From Candidatus Jettenia ecosi (GTDB lineage Bacteria; Planctomycetota; Brocadiia; Brocadiales; Brocadiaceae), in assembly GCA_005524015.1 (NCBI GenBank), contig SULG01000001.1, positions 53,263 to 117,262 of the forward strand: a stretch of DNA of 64,000 bases. Reading direction: 5' to 3'. Positions 8,432 through 18,016 of this stretch are shown here, piece after piece (the first letter of the stretch is position 1; every line of letters begins with the position of its first letter). The notes below the pieces were generated by a model that was not told the origin of the DNA, ran no database searches, and was given only the letters and a program-made list of their open reading frames with translations. The translations under genes were made by a program, and so were the position numbers.

Positions 8432-10117
8432 TTATCTCCTCAACGCCCGCAACGCCTCGCGCGCCATCATCCGTTCTTCATCGGTCGGCACGACCAGCAC
8501 CGTCACCTTCGAGTCGTTCGTCGAGACGCGGCATACTTCATCGAACCCGCGTGCGTCGCGGTTGTGTTGTTCATCGAGACGGATGCCCATGTAATCCAAT
8601 CCCTGCAAGGAGAGCAAGCGCACCATGGCGCTGCCTTGTCCAACGCCTCCGGTAAAGACCACGACATCCAGTCCGCCCATAGCAGCTATGTATGCGCCGA
8701 TGTATTTGCGTATGCGATAGCAGTAAGCCTTCAGCGCTACCATCGCGCGCGCCTCGCCGGCTTCGGCGGCCCTGAGGATTTCACGCATGTCGCTGGAAAT
8801 ACCCGACAACCCGAGCAGGCCGCTTTTCTTATTGATCAGCTCATCAACCTGCTGGACAGTAAGACCCGCTGTCCGTTCGAGGAAGGTGATCACGCCCGCA
8901 TCCACGTCGCCGCAGCGCGTCCCCATAATCAGCCCCTCAACCGGCGTGAATCCCATCGTGGTGTCCACCGAGCGTCCATGGTCAACGGCGCATAACGAAG
9001 AACCATTGCCGAGATGACAGCTTACGATTTCGAGTTCATTCGTCCTCCGCCCGAGGAATTGCGCCGCACGGAGGCAGACGTACGAGTGCGACATGCCGTG
9101 AAAACCGTACCGGCGCACGCCTTGCTTTTCATAAAACTCGTACGGCAGTCCGTACAGGTAGGCATACGACGGTAACGTGTGATGAAAAGCGGTATCGAAC
9201 ACCGCCACATGCGGCACGGCTGGTAACAGCCCGCGCATCTCGCGGATGCCGGCGATATTGACAGGATTGTGTAATGGAGCGAGCGGACTCAACGCATCGA
9301 GCTGCGTGAGCACGTCGTCCGTGATAAGCGTTGCTTCAGTGAATCGCTCGCCGCCGTGCACCACACGATGTGCAACAACGCTAACTTCCGGTTCGCCCCG
9401 CAACGCCTCCACCATCGCCGCCAGCGCCCCGGCAAATCCGGACCCTGGCAACTCGCGTTTGACTTCACCCTTTGACCCGCGATGAACATGGCATGTACCT
9501 TCCAGCCCGATTCGCTCGACCTGGCCGCGTACGTGCCGGCCTTCATCTTCGGTATCGTAGAAGGTGTATTTCAGCGAAGATGAACCGCAGTTGACCACGA
9601 GAATGTGTTCCGGTCGTTCTCCCTTGAGCTTAAAGCCGTAGGGATCATCGCCTTGCCGGAGGGCAGCGGCTGATTTCGCCGGGTCGGCAGCCAGTATCCT
9701 GGACCGCCCGGAAATTGTCCGTGAAATGTGCTGCATGGCCTGTGGTTCGGCAACGATGATCGACTGAAACACCGAGACTGGGATGAGCAACACCTCGCAC
9801 CGCGTCTCGGCGATGAGTTCTGCCTGAGTCTTCTCGCCCGTCGTCAACGCCAGCTCGCCAAATGTGCTTCCCGCTTCGAGCCGTCCCAACTCTAGCCGTG
9901 TACCACCGTCGGCAATCACCGACACCATTACCATACCGGTCAGGATCACGCCGAAGTGCGTAGCCTCTGTGCCGTAATGCACGATGGACTCGTTCGGTTC
10001 GAACGATACGATGCGAGAGCTGTTCGCGAGTTTATCCAGCAGTTCCTCTGAAAATTTGGCAAACAACGGGATGTCGGATTTAAGCTGACGGACTATTTCT
10101 TGCTTGGTTTTGATCAT
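8432..10117 (-). CDS. ackA: Acetate kinase with N-terminal cyclic-nucleotide-binding-like domain
   Basis: Residues 10-130 form a Crp-like cyclic-nucleotide-binding fold (LFAKFSEELLDKLA, ESIVHYGTEATHFGVILTG, FGELALTTG). In the phosphate-binding cassette the conserved Arg of the R-[ST]-A motif appears as Thr97 followed by Gln98-Ala99, so classical cAMP binding is doubtful. From about residue 170 an acetate kinase begins: VVNCGSSSLKY, AHRVVHGGERF, FDTAFHHT, RYGFHGMSH, HLGNGSS, GTRCGDVD and FTGGVGQ. Normal acetate kinases are about 400 residues, so the extra N-terminal 165 residues are a true fusion. It makes ATP and acetate from acetyl phosphate. The start lies 2 bases after the LOG gene stop, so the two form one operon. 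Confidence 0.94.
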   Translation of the reverse strand: MIKTKQEIVRQLKSDIPLFAKFSEELLDKLANSSRIVSFEPNESIVHYGTEATHFGVILTGMVMVSVIADGGTRLELGRLEAGSTFGELALTTGEKTQAELIAETRCEVLLIPVSVFQSIIVAEPQAMQHISRTISGRSRILAADPAKSAAALRQGDDPYGFKLKGERPEHILVVNCGSSSLKYTFYDTEDEGRHVRGQVERIGLEGTCHVHRGSKGEVKRELPGSGFAGALAAMVEALRGEPEVSVVAHRVVHGGERFTEATLITDDVLTQLDALSPLAPLHNPVNIAGIREMRGLLPAVPHVAVFDTAFHHTLPSYAYLYGLPYEFYEKQGVRRYGFHGMSHSYVCLRAAQFLGRRTNELEIVSCHLGNGSSLCAVDHGRSVDTTMGFTPVEGLIMGTRCGDVDAGVITFLERTAGLTVQQVDELINKKSGLLGLSGISSDMREILRAAEAGEARAMVALKAYCYRIRKYIGAYIAAMGGLDVVVFTGGVGQGSAMVRLLSLQGLDYMGIRLDEQHNRDARGFDEVCRVSTNDSKVTVLVVPTDEERMMAREALRALRR

Positions 10118-10119
10118 GA

Positions 10120-10869
10120 CTATACCTGTTCAGATATAGATTTCATATCACCACGGTGTCCAGACAGCCAAATCTGGTGGTGCTCGCGTATGAGTGCGAC
10201 TGCTTCATCGGCATTTGTCACGCAGTGCGGAATTGTTATATCCTCGGCGTTAGCCAAAGGGGGGTCGGAAGAGAGCATAGAATTGCGCGCCCACTCGATA
10301 AGGCCCGGCCACATTTTTCCTACGAGAATCAGAGGTGTGTTCCCAAGGTGATGTACCTGCAGTAACTGCCAAATCATCATAGTTTCCAGTACCGTTCCGA
10401 TTCCCCCCGGCGCAACGATGAAAGCGTCGGAGGTAAGCACGAACTGGTGCAGACGCGTAAAAAAGGTCCGATGCTCGAACGCCTGAGTAACAAATGCATT
10501 GACTTCCTGTTCAAAGGGTAAATCAACCCGGATTCCAACGGACCGGGCACGTTCCGGAGAGGTAGCCGTTCCTTCGTTGGCGGCTTGCATCAGCCCCGGA
10601 CCGCCGCCGGTGATAATATCGCAGCCCATCTTGGCCAGTGCGGCGGCAGCACGCTTGGTCTCCTCGTAACCGAACGTTCCCACCTTCGCCCGCGCTGAGC
10701 CGAAGATCGTCACACGGTAGCGGTCACGCCGGGATGGCCTGAGCCGGGTAAGATTATTGACGACATCCCAAAGGCCAAGTACTGAATTCACGAGAACTTG
10801 CTTCACCCCTTCCTCATCGGCCAGGCTGACTACATCCGTTTTTTGCTTCATTGAATCATTCGTGCTCAT
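10120..10869 (-). CDS. LOG/TIGR00730-family nucleotide 5'-monophosphate phosphoribohydrolase
   Basis: The start is placed at ATG 10869, which has GGAG seven bases upstream; the frame extends 14 codons further without a site. The 249-residue Rossmann-type protein has GSARAK, the GGGPGLMQAANEG loop and PGGIGTVLETMMIW, matching the PGGxGTxxE signature of this family, often mislabelled lysine decarboxylase. Family members hydrolyse nucleoside 5'-monophosphates to base plus ribose 5-phosphate. It is upstream of and nearly touching acetate kinase. Ribose 5-phosphate could feed the RpiB and transketolase encoded next door, but that is inference. Confidence 0.9.
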   Translation of the reverse strand: MSTNDSMKQKTDVVSLADEEGVKQVLVNSVLGLWDVVNNLTRLRPSRRDRYRVTIFGSARAKVGTFGYEETKRAAAALAKMGCDIITGGGPGLMQAANEGTATSPERARSVGIRVDLPFEQEVNAFVTQAFEHRTFFTRLHQFVLTSDAFIVAPGGIGTVLETMMIWQLLQVHHLGNTPLILVGKMWPGLIEWARNSMLSSDPPLANAEDITIPHCVTNADEAVALIREHHQIWLSGHRGDMKSISEQV

Positions 10870-11100
10870 CGTTCTGCTCCTTAAGTAATACCCAGACCGG
10901 ACACATACCAAATGTACCCGGCAATTATTAACTCCTCTTTCATATCATAAAGGGTTTTGTAGTGGCAAGGCGCGCCTTGCCACTACTGAATCGCTTTGAA
11001 ATCCTATATATTTAAATTAAGCTGCCTTTGGCAGCGACTTTTTGAATATACGGAAAATATCGGTTAAAAATAACCTCCTGACCCTCTTTACTAACAGAGA

Positions 11101-11172
11101 CAACCCCCTAGCCCCCTTTCTTAAGGGGGATTTCTTCAAGTCCCCCTTAAGAAAGGGGGATTCAGGGGGTTG
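11101..11172. repeat. Nested inverted repeat, CCCCCTTT family, copy 1
   Basis: The outer arms are CAACCCCCT (11101-11109) and AGGGGGTTG (11164-11172). Inside are two hairpin halves, 11112-11129 and 11142-11159, that are reverse complements of each other. A related element lies at 38288-38462. Confidence 0.85.
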
Positions 11173-11267
11173 TTTCGTATGCTATGATACAAACTTTGAA
11201 ATTCCTAAACATTAAAATATGCCTTCGGCAACTTTGTTTGCAGCAACACGTAGGGGCGAATGGAAAT

Positions 11268-11302
11268 GAACACTGTCAGGGTTCTCAACCCTGACAGTGT
11301 TC
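11268..11302. repeat. Perfect palindrome with 16-bp arms
   Basis: The arm GAACACTGTCAGGGTT (11268-11283) is followed by CTC and its exact reverse complement (11287-11302). No T-run follows on either side, so a dispersed repeat is preferred over a terminator. Confidence 0.8.
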
Positions 11303-11538
11303 TGTGATTTCAATAAACTTTGAAATTCTTATACATTAAACTAATCCTTTGGCGACTTGTATTTGAAATTCCTTAACATCATGTTAGTTCCTTTTACCAA
11401 AAGGGGAAACAGGGGGTTGTATTTTTTCTTTCAATAAGAATTACTTACAACTTCCTCACCGCATAGTTTATTCTCATGAGAATTTTTTACTCGTACTATC
11501 CTGAAATCCGCATAAATAAAATTCCTTATATGATCGGG

Positions 11539-14500
11539 CTACGACATCAGCGCCGCAGTAATGGCTTTTTGCAGCGTAGTCAGGCCAGCGCCGACGTCCG
11601 CTTCAAGATGAACCCGTAAGACGCGGCGGTTCCGTTCTGCCAGTACCTGGAAATCACCCCGTGCCTGGGCTGCCTTGACGATGCCAAATGTGTACTTTTG
11701 TCCCGGCACAGGCAGATCAATAGCGTCATTGCACGTGATTTGCAGGAAAACGCCCGTATTCGGCCCGCCTTTATATACCTGTCCTGTCGAGTGCAGGAAG
11801 CGAGGTCCAAATTGCAGACATGTGGCTACGCGCATGGTATCGCGAACTAAGTGGCGTATCGCCTGCAACTTGCGCTCATGCGCCTCGTTCATCTCTATAT
11901 AGGCGAGAAGCGCAAAATAGTCGCCTGCGCTAAGCCGGTTTAGATGCGCCTTGAGATACCCAGCCAGCGTCGGATTATCGTTCACCATCTTCGCTAATGC
12001 ACCTGCATTCTTCTCATCCGTGAATAGTTTAATTCCCTCCCCTGTGAAGATCGGTATCTCTTCGGGCAACGTCCCATTTCTTTCATACTCGGCGGTCAAC
12101 TTCCTCGTAGAGGCCTTGCTTGCTTCCACATCCGGTTGATCAAACGGATTAATGCCGAGGATGGAACCGGCCACTGCGGTGGCGATCTCCCATCGGAAGA
12201 ACTCCTCGCCAAGATTGTAAGGATCGTCTACCACAATGTGCACGACCGGGAGACCGGCGTGTTCCAAATCTTCAATGAATCTGTCCTGTGCGGCATCTGG
12301 TGCCGACAGCAATCTCAAATAGACAAAAATGCGGTCGCGGTCATAAACATCAGGTTTGCCGGGCGACTCGCGATCGATCGGAATCAATCCCTTGCCCTCT
12401 TTGCCCGTTGACCCGGCAACCATCTGCTCCAGCCAGGCACCAAGATCGTAAATGCCCGGCGAAGTAATGATCGTCACCTTGTCGCGGCCGAATTGGTTCG
12501 CAGCTACACCGAGGATGGTGCCGAGTATGACACCCGGGTTTTCCTCAACCGGAACCGACGGCATGCAGGCATAGACCATCTCCTCGGTCCTATCCAGAAA
12601 CTTCGCCACATCCACTCCCATGATAGCTGCAGGGACCAGCCCGAAATCGGAAAGCGCCGAGTAACGTCCGCCGATATTCGCCCAGCCGAAGAAGACGTGC
12701 CGAAATCCATCGATTTCTGCAACCTGTTGCATCTTTGAGCCGGGATCGGTGATGGTGATGAAGCGACGGCCGGCTTCTTTCATGCCAACGAGCTGCATGA
12801 CGCGGTCGAAGAAATACTGCTTAAAAATGTTGGGTTCAAGGGTCGATCCCGATTTGCTCGAGACAATGAAGAGCGTGTTTTTCAGATCAATTTTGTTCTC
12901 AAAAGTCTTCACCTGCGCCGGGTCGGTGGAATCGAGAACGTGAAGTTCCGGAAAACCACGGATCGTACCGAAGGTCGTCTTCATCACTTCAGGACAGAGG
13001 CTTGATCCCCCCATACCCAGCAACAGGACATGCGAGAACCTTGCACTCTTTGCCACTTCGGTAATACGGGCTAGGCGTTGGATGTGGGCTAATTGGCCGT
13101 TAGGGATGCCGAGCCATCCGAGCCACTGCGCCTCATCCCTGCCAGTCCACAGCGATGCATCCCGGCCCCAGAGTCTTCTGACTTTCCCCTGTGCATGCCA
13201 CTCTGCCAACGATGCTTTCACCGCATCAGCAAGGGGATCTGGTAGTTTATAAGTCAGCCGATTGATTTTTCCCTCTCCCGCTTCCTTGCTTTGTTTTTTC
13301 ACCGCCTTCAGCAGCTTATCGAAGGCATCAGAGAAGAGCTGCACGCCTTCAGCAAGCAACTTGTCGGTCACGTCTTTCATGGAGATTCCGACTTCCGCGA
13401 GCATACGCATCGTGTCACAGGCAGAATCGACGTCTTCCGTAAGACTTGCGCGCGGCCGCCCGTGGTTGCGAAACGCCCCGAAGGTAGCAGGAGGAATCGT
13501 GGTAACGGTATCAGGCCCGATCAGTTCTTCTACATATGCGACGTCACGATAGCTGGGATTCTTTGTACTCGTGCTGGCCCATAACAAGCGCTGTGCCTGT
13601 GCACCCTGGCCCGCCAGTTCCTGCCAGCGCCGGTCGCTGAAGAGTTCCTGATACCGCTGGTAGACGAGCTTGGCGTTGGCGATTGCCACCTTGCCGGTAA
13701 GGCCGCGCAGGAGGTTTTGCTCTCTTGCATTTGTCGTTACCTGCAATCGTGCCGTGATAAGCCCGTCGATAGCGCTATCGATTCGGCTGATAAAGAAACT
13801 GGCAACGCTGGCTACTCGCTCCAGGTCGCCGCCGCGGGTGGCAAATTTCTCCAGCCCCGCAATGTACGCTTCCGCCACCTGCTCGTAAGCTTCCTGCGCA
13901 AAGAGCAGCGTCACATTGACATTGATGCCCTCGCTGATGAGTTGATGGATGGCGGGAATGCCCTGTTGCGTGGCCGGAATTTTGATCATCAGATTATCGC
14001 GCCCCACTGTTTGCCATAATCGCCGCGCTTCATCCATCGTACCCGCCGTATCGTGCGCGAGGAATGGCGAGACCTCAAGACAAACGTACCCGTCGCGTTT
14101 CAAAGTCTCCTCGTACACGGGGCGGAGCGCATCGGCAGCGTGTTGAATATCGCTGACCGCGAGGTTCTCATAGAGTGTCTTCGCATCCAGCGCCCGCGTT
14201 TCCGGCGATTCGAGAATCTCCTTGTAGTCTGAACTTCCGGCGACGGCTTTTTCGAAAATCGCCGGATGAGAGGTCACGCCTCGCAGGCCGTCTTCATCAA
14301 TCAGGCGGTGCAACTCACCGCTGGTGATCAAGCTGCGGCGTATGTAATCAAGCCACACCGACTGGCCGAAGACCTGTAGCGCGCGCAACCGGTTCTCCAT
14401 CGCTGTCATCTTGGCGAGCCGGCGCAGATGACGCCCTTCGCCCGTGAAGCTTGCATTTAAAAACGCGCGTATCAGCTCGCGGGCGAGTTCAATGCCGACG

Positions 14501-14829
14501 ACACGGCCTCCGAGCACCAGCACGTTCATGCCATCATGCTCTACGCCCTGGTGTGCCGAGTAGGTGTCATGGCACAGCCCTGCGCGAATGCCGGGAATCC
14601 TATTTGCGGCCATCGATGCTCCAACGCCGCTGCCGCAAAGGATGATGCCGCGTTCGGCCCGGCGTTCGCGCAGGGCTGTGCCGACGGCTTCGGCGTAGTC
14701 GGGATAGTCTACGGGATCCTTGCTGTAGGTGCCTACATCGAGGACGTCGCGGTTCTCCTCGATCAAAAAGGCTTTCACCGCCTCCTTCAACTCGAATCCG
14801 GCATGATCTGAACCTATTACGATGCGCAT
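11539..14829 (-). CDS. Trifunctional fusion: ribose-5-phosphate isomerase B - transaldolase - glucose-6-phosphate isomerase
   Basis: Residues 1-145 are RpiB: GSDHAG at 6-11, [15 protein letters not shown] with Cys65, and CHDTYSA. Residues 147-505 are transaldolase: [13 protein letters not shown], the Schiff-base Lys283 in MIKIPAT, and NVNVTLLFA. The usual GVTSNP reads GVTSHP (His188). Residues from about 535 to 1096 are glucose-6-phosphate isomerase: [31 protein letters not shown] and the [13 protein letters not shown]-terminus. Transaldolase-PGI fusions are known; the extra RpiB module is unusual. It would interconvert ribose/ribulose 5-phosphate, shuffle pentose, tetrose and hexose phosphates, and link fructose 6-phosphate to glucose 6-phosphate. 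It starts 3 bases after the transketolase stop. No stop or frameshift separates the modules. Confidence 0.94.
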   Translation of the reverse strand: MRIVIGSDHAGFELKEAVKAFLIEENRDVLDVGTYSKDPVDYPDYAEAVGTALRERRAERGIILCGSGVGASMAANRIPGIRAGLCHDTYSAHQGVEHDGMNVLVLGGRVVGIELARELIRAFLNASFTGEGRHLRRLAKMTAMENRLRALQVFGQSVWLDYIRRSLITSGELHRLIDEDGLRGVTSHPAIFEKAVAGSSDYKEILESPETRALDAKTLYENLAVSDIQHAADALRPVYEETLKRDGYVCLEVSPFLAHDTAGTMDEARRLWQTVGRDNLMIKIPATQQGIPAIHQLISEGINVNVTLLFAQEAYEQVAEAYIAGLEKFATRGGDLERVASVASFFISRIDSAIDGLITARLQVTTNAREQNLLRGLTGKVAIANAKLVYQRYQELFSDRRWQELAGQGAQAQRLLWASTSTKNPSYRDVAYVEELIGPDTVTTIPPATFGAFRNHGRPRASLTEDVDSACDTMRMLAEVGISMKDVTDKLLAEGVQLFSDAFDKLLKAVKKQSKEAGEGKINRLTYKLPDPLADAVKASLAEWHAQGKVRRLWGRDASLWTGRDEAQWLGWLGIPNGQLAHIQRLARITEVAKSARFSHVLLLGMGGSSLCPEVMKTTFGTIRGFPELHVLDSTDPAQVKTFENKIDLKNTLFIVSSKSGSTLEPNIFKQYFFDRVMQLVGMKEAGRRFITITDPGSKMQQVAEIDGFRHVFFGWANIGGRYSALSDFGLVPAAIMGVDVAKFLDRTEEMVYACMPSVPVEENPGVILGTILGVAANQFGRDKVTIITSPGIYDLGAWLEQMVAGSTGKEGKGLIPIDRESPGKPDVYDRDRIFVYLRLLSAPDAAQDRFIEDLEHAGLPVVHIVVDDPYNLGEEFFRWEIATAVAGSILGINPFDQPDVEASKASTRKLTAEYERNGTLPEEIPIFTGEGIKLFTDEKNAGALAKMVNDNPTLAGYLKAHLNRLSAGDYFALLAYIEMNEAHERKLQAIRHLVRDTMRVATCLQFGPRFLHSTGQVYKGGPNTGVFLQITCNDAIDLPVPGQKYTFGIVKAAQARGDFQVLAERNRRVLRVHLEADVGAGLTTLQKAITAALMS

Positions 14830-14832
14830 AGA

Positions 14833-16899
14833 TTACCTCACTTTAGCAATCTGTTCCCTGGCTGCTACGATGATGTTCTCGGGAATAAAGCCGAACTTCT
14901 TCTGCAGTTCTTTCAGCGGCGCCGACGCCCCGAAAGTCTCCATGCCGATGCTATGGCCGCCGATGCCGACATAGCGTGTCCAGCCGAGGGTGGATGCTTT
15001 CTCAACCGAGACGCGCGCAGTGACAGCCTGAGGCAGAACCTGTTCGCGATAGTCAGGACGTTCGCGACAGTAACGTTCGAAGATTTCCCATGACGGCATG
15101 CTCACCACCCGGGCCTTGATACCATCGGCCTTGAGTTTTTCATATGTCTCTATACAAAGCGAGACTTCGCTGCCAGTCGCGAGCAATAACACCTCGGGTT
15201 TGCCGTCATCAGCGTCTGCAAGAATATACGCTCCGCGTCGTACGCCTTCTGCACCGGCGTATTTCGTGCGGTTCAAGGTTGGCAGCGCTTGCCGTGTTAA
15301 AATTAGTACCACCGGCTCATGGCGGAACTGCATGATAACACGCCAGGCTTCGACTGCCTCATTGGCATCCGCCGGCCGCAGGGTGACTAATCCGGGGATA
15401 GCGCGCAGGGACGCTAACTGTTCCACCGGCTGGTGTGTTGGCCCGTCTTCTCCCACTCCGATCGAATCATGCGTAAAAATATGGATTACCGGTAATTCCA
15501 TGAGCGCACTCAAACGAATGGCTGGTCGGGCATAGTCGCTGAAGATCAGGAATCCTGATCCATAGGGTCGAATCTTAGACAGTGATAGCCCGTTAAGAAT
15601 AGCGGCCATGGCGTGTTCCCGGATACCAAAATGGAGATTCCGTCCGGCGGGATTCCCTGCGCTGAAATCCCCGGCTCCTTCAAAGGTCAGGCGCGTCTTG
15701 CACGAAGGTCCGAGATCCGCCGAACCGCCAAGCAGCCAGGGTAGGTTCCTGGCAAGCGCGTTCAGTGTCTGGCCTGAAGCGTCCCGGGTTGCAATACCTT
15801 TACTGTCCGCAGGAAAAACCGGTAATCCCTTATCCCAGCCTTCCGCCAGCTCGCGGCGCTGCATGCGATATGCATGGTCGGCGAGTTCGGGGTACTGGCG
15901 TTTATATGCCTCAAACTTAGTCCACCAGGCGTCACGCAGCGCCCGCCCGCGTGCGTTGATGCCTGCCTGGAAAAGCTCGCGCACCCCTTCGGGGACGAGG
16001 AACTCAGCATCTTCCGGCCAGCCGTAATGACGCTTGGCTAGCTTAATTTCTTCCTTGCCCAACGGTTCACCATGAGCCGCGCACGTATCCTGTTTGTGCG
16101 GCGCGCCGTAGGCGATGTGGCTGTCAACAATAATCAGGGTTGGTCGATCGGTCGTATTTTTAAATGTTGTAAAGGCACGCTCAAGCATCTCCAAATCGTT
16201 GGCGTCGCCCACCCGTGTGACGTTCCAGCCGTAACCGATAAAGCGCGTGGCCACGTCATCGCTGTAAGCCAGCGCCGTGTTTCCTTCGATAGTGATGTGG
16301 TTGTTGTCGTAGATCCAACAGAGGTTGGCGAGTTTGAGGTGTCCTGCCAATGATGCGGCCTCTCCGGAGATCCCTTCCATCATGCAGCCGTCGCCGCACA
16401 GGGCGTAAATGTTATAGTCGAAAAGGTCGAACCCCGGGCGATTGAAGTAGCTCGCCAACCAGCGTTCGGCGATGGCCATGCCGACACTCGTTGCCACCCC
16501 CTGTCCTAATGGACCAGACGTCGTCTCAACACCCGAAGTCCATCGGTATTCAGGGTGGCCTGGGCATTTGCTGTCAATCTGCCGAAAGCGCTTGATATCC
16601 TCCAGCGTTACGGATAAATGTCCGGGCGTTTCGTATTCGGGATTGACCGCTTTTACCCCGGTCAGGTGCAGCATGGCATAGAGCAGCATAGAGGCATGTC
16701 CCACCGACAACACGAAGCGGTCGCGGTTGGGCCAGATTGGATGGCCAGGATCGAAGCGTAAAAAACGTTGCCACAGACAATAAACCACCGGCGCCAGCGC
16801 CATCGGCGTTCCCGGGTGACCGGAATTTGCCTGTTGCACGGCATCCATCGCCAGAGTGCGGATGGTGTTCACGCATAATTCGTCCATTGTGTTGTTCAT
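14833..16899 (-). CDS. tkt: Transketolase
   Basis: This 688-residue thiamine-diphosphate enzyme is of standard length. Visible motifs are NSGHPGTPMALAPV, GPLGQGVATSVGMAIAE, the ThDP/metal motif GDGCMMEGISGEA, NHITIEG, HFGIREHAM and the catalytic-Glu region DSIGVGEDGPTHQPVEQL, followed by ATGSEVSL near the C-terminus. It moves two-carbon units between ketose and aldose phosphates. With the RpiB-TAL-PGI fusion 3 bases downstream it makes up the reversible pentose-phosphate branch. It is probably the first gene of that transcript. The start ATG is preceded by GAGAGG about 11 bases upstream. It marks the upstream edge of the GC-rich block. Confidence 0.96.
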   Translation of the reverse strand: MNNTMDELCVNTIRTLAMDAVQQANSGHPGTPMALAPVVYCLWQRFLRFDPGHPIWPNRDRFVLSVGHASMLLYAMLHLTGVKAVNPEYETPGHLSVTLEDIKRFRQIDSKCPGHPEYRWTSGVETTSGPLGQGVATSVGMAIAERWLASYFNRPGFDLFDYNIYALCGDGCMMEGISGEAASLAGHLKLANLCWIYDNNHITIEGNTALAYSDDVATRFIGYGWNVTRVGDANDLEMLERAFTTFKNTTDRPTLIIVDSHIAYGAPHKQDTCAAHGEPLGKEEIKLAKRHYGWPEDAEFLVPEGVRELFQAGINARGRALRDAWWTKFEAYKRQYPELADHAYRMQRRELAEGWDKGLPVFPADSKGIATRDASGQTLNALARNLPWLLGGSADLGPSCKTRLTFEGAGDFSAGNPAGRNLHFGIREHAMAAILNGLSLSKIRPYGSGFLIFSDYARPAIRLSALMELPVIHIFTHDSIGVGEDGPTHQPVEQLASLRAIPGLVTLRPADANEAVEAWRVIMQFRHEPVVLILTRQALPTLNRTKYAGAEGVRRGAYILADADDGKPEVLLLATGSEVSLCIETYEKLKADGIKARVVSMPSWEIFERYCRERPDYREQVLPQAVTARVSVEKASTLGWTRYVGIGGHSIGMETFGASAPLKELQKKFGFIPENIIVAAREQIAKVR

Positions 16900-17091
16900 C
16901 GTTTTAATATCCTCTCGTTACTGTTCTAACGCATGGGTGCTTGCTCGTGCGCCACATGTGCTGCCCGGATATTTTGGTTAAATCGCTGAGCCGGTCAAAC
17001 GCAGGGTAGATGATAAGAAATTGTTTTTTACTTTGAGGTTATAATTCATGGAAGCAAAAAATGGAGGTAATTGCAAGTATTTTTAATTTTT

Positions 17092-17777
17092 TCAGCAGAT
17101 TTGTTTCATGAGTCGTACCGCAGTATTTTGAGACCGGCGTTGAAATATTTTTCGATTAACAGGAATCTGCTCTCCGCTGATATTATCCGGATAACCTCCG
17201 CCCGAATATTTTTCGTGATGGTACTTAATTACATCGTAACTACTCAAAATAAGGTGTAAAATTAAATCTGCAAATCATAAAACCTTTGCACTTTCCCATA
17301 AACAAGGCAAACACAAGGTTTGCCCCTCCTATAACCCAACAGTATTTTGAGTAACTACATTACATCAATGCTGTCATGCAGCCATGAAGAACGTCCTGCA
17401 ATTTCGACTCCCTGGTTTACATGGGTCTGCATAACCTTGAACTCAAATTTATCAAGACGTGCAGGCTTCAGCAGAATGTTGTCTGGTATGCCGACCTTGC
17501 CAACATCATGGAGAAATGAACCTTTTATGAGGGATCTCATTTCAGATGCGTTCAGTCCCACAGTTTCACCAATGCGGGCAGCGTAGAGGGTTACCCGGTA
17601 ATTATGGGCATCGGTATCGCTGTCACGCCTGGCAATGGCACTGCCAGGCACCGAGATGGTTTCGGGATTTGCATCGAGAAGGTTTGTAGAATAGTCAGCA
17701 AGCCGACGCATGAGATGGATGATAACCGGATAGAGGAGGGCGGTGACAAGGAAAACAATAGCGACAACGATAATCAT
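17092..17777 (-). pseudogene. HD-GYP phosphodiesterase gene interrupted by a MITE
   Basis: The upstream part (17777 to 17359) encodes a membrane anchor, RRDSDTDAHNYRVTLYAARIG and FLHDVGKVGIPDNILLKP, then stops in the inserted element with SIDVM. Beyond the element, the same strand reads KYHHEKYSGGGYPDNISGE, the HD-GYP signature with HHE and GYP. Removing the 123-bp insertion and one 8-bp duplicate joins the two in frame as HDSIDVIKYHHEKYS. The C-terminus is also lost: after IPVNRKIF the frame becomes unrelated and ends at 17092. The intact ancestor would have degraded cyclic di-GMP. The present gene is not expected to work. Confidence 0.88.
17236..17358. mobile_element. 123-bp MITE with 8-bp target-site duplication
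   Basis: The ends read GTAACTACTCAAAATA inward from 17236 and GTAGTTACTCAAAATA inward from 17358 on the other strand, an imperfect 16-bp terminal inverted repeat. The element is flanked by exact ATTACATC copies at 17228-17235 and 17359-17366. It has no gene. The 8-bp duplication and GTAA-type ends would fit mobilisation by an IS66-like transposase, which is an inference. It interrupts the HD-GYP gene. Confidence 0.88.
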
Positions 17778-18016
17778 ATTACGGCGATATTACAACAGGA
17801 ATGAAAGAGATTGCAAGTTTTTTTTGATTTTTTCGGCAAAAATTGATACAAAATAATAAGATTGCTTTTTTGTCCTGAACAGGGAAATTTAAGAAAGAGG
17901 TTAATTTAGTGCATACAGGATGATCATACCCTGGCCAATCATCGGTGAAGAATATTATATACTCAAGATGCTCGTAAAATGTGAATTTTAAAGGGTAAAG
18001 GAATAAGGTGATATCT

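Larger units (their letters stand above)
10870..11538. other. Repeat-rich intergenic region
   Basis: This region of about 670 bases between the fusion enzyme and the LOG gene contains no gene. It holds imperfect copies of a roughly 45-base repeat (TTTGAAATTCCTAAACATTA..., starting at 10995, 11195 and 11319, with a partial one at 11362). It also holds a nested inverted repeat of the CCCCCTTT/AAAGGGGG type (11101-11172) and a perfect 16-bp-arm palindrome (11268-11302). The repeats may separate the two halves of the minus-strand gene cluster into different transcripts. Confidence 0.65.

Noticed and set aside
11101..11172. Intrinsic terminator
   Set aside because: The structure is symmetric with two hairpins, lacks a T-run and has a relative at 38288-38462, so it is a dispersed repeat.
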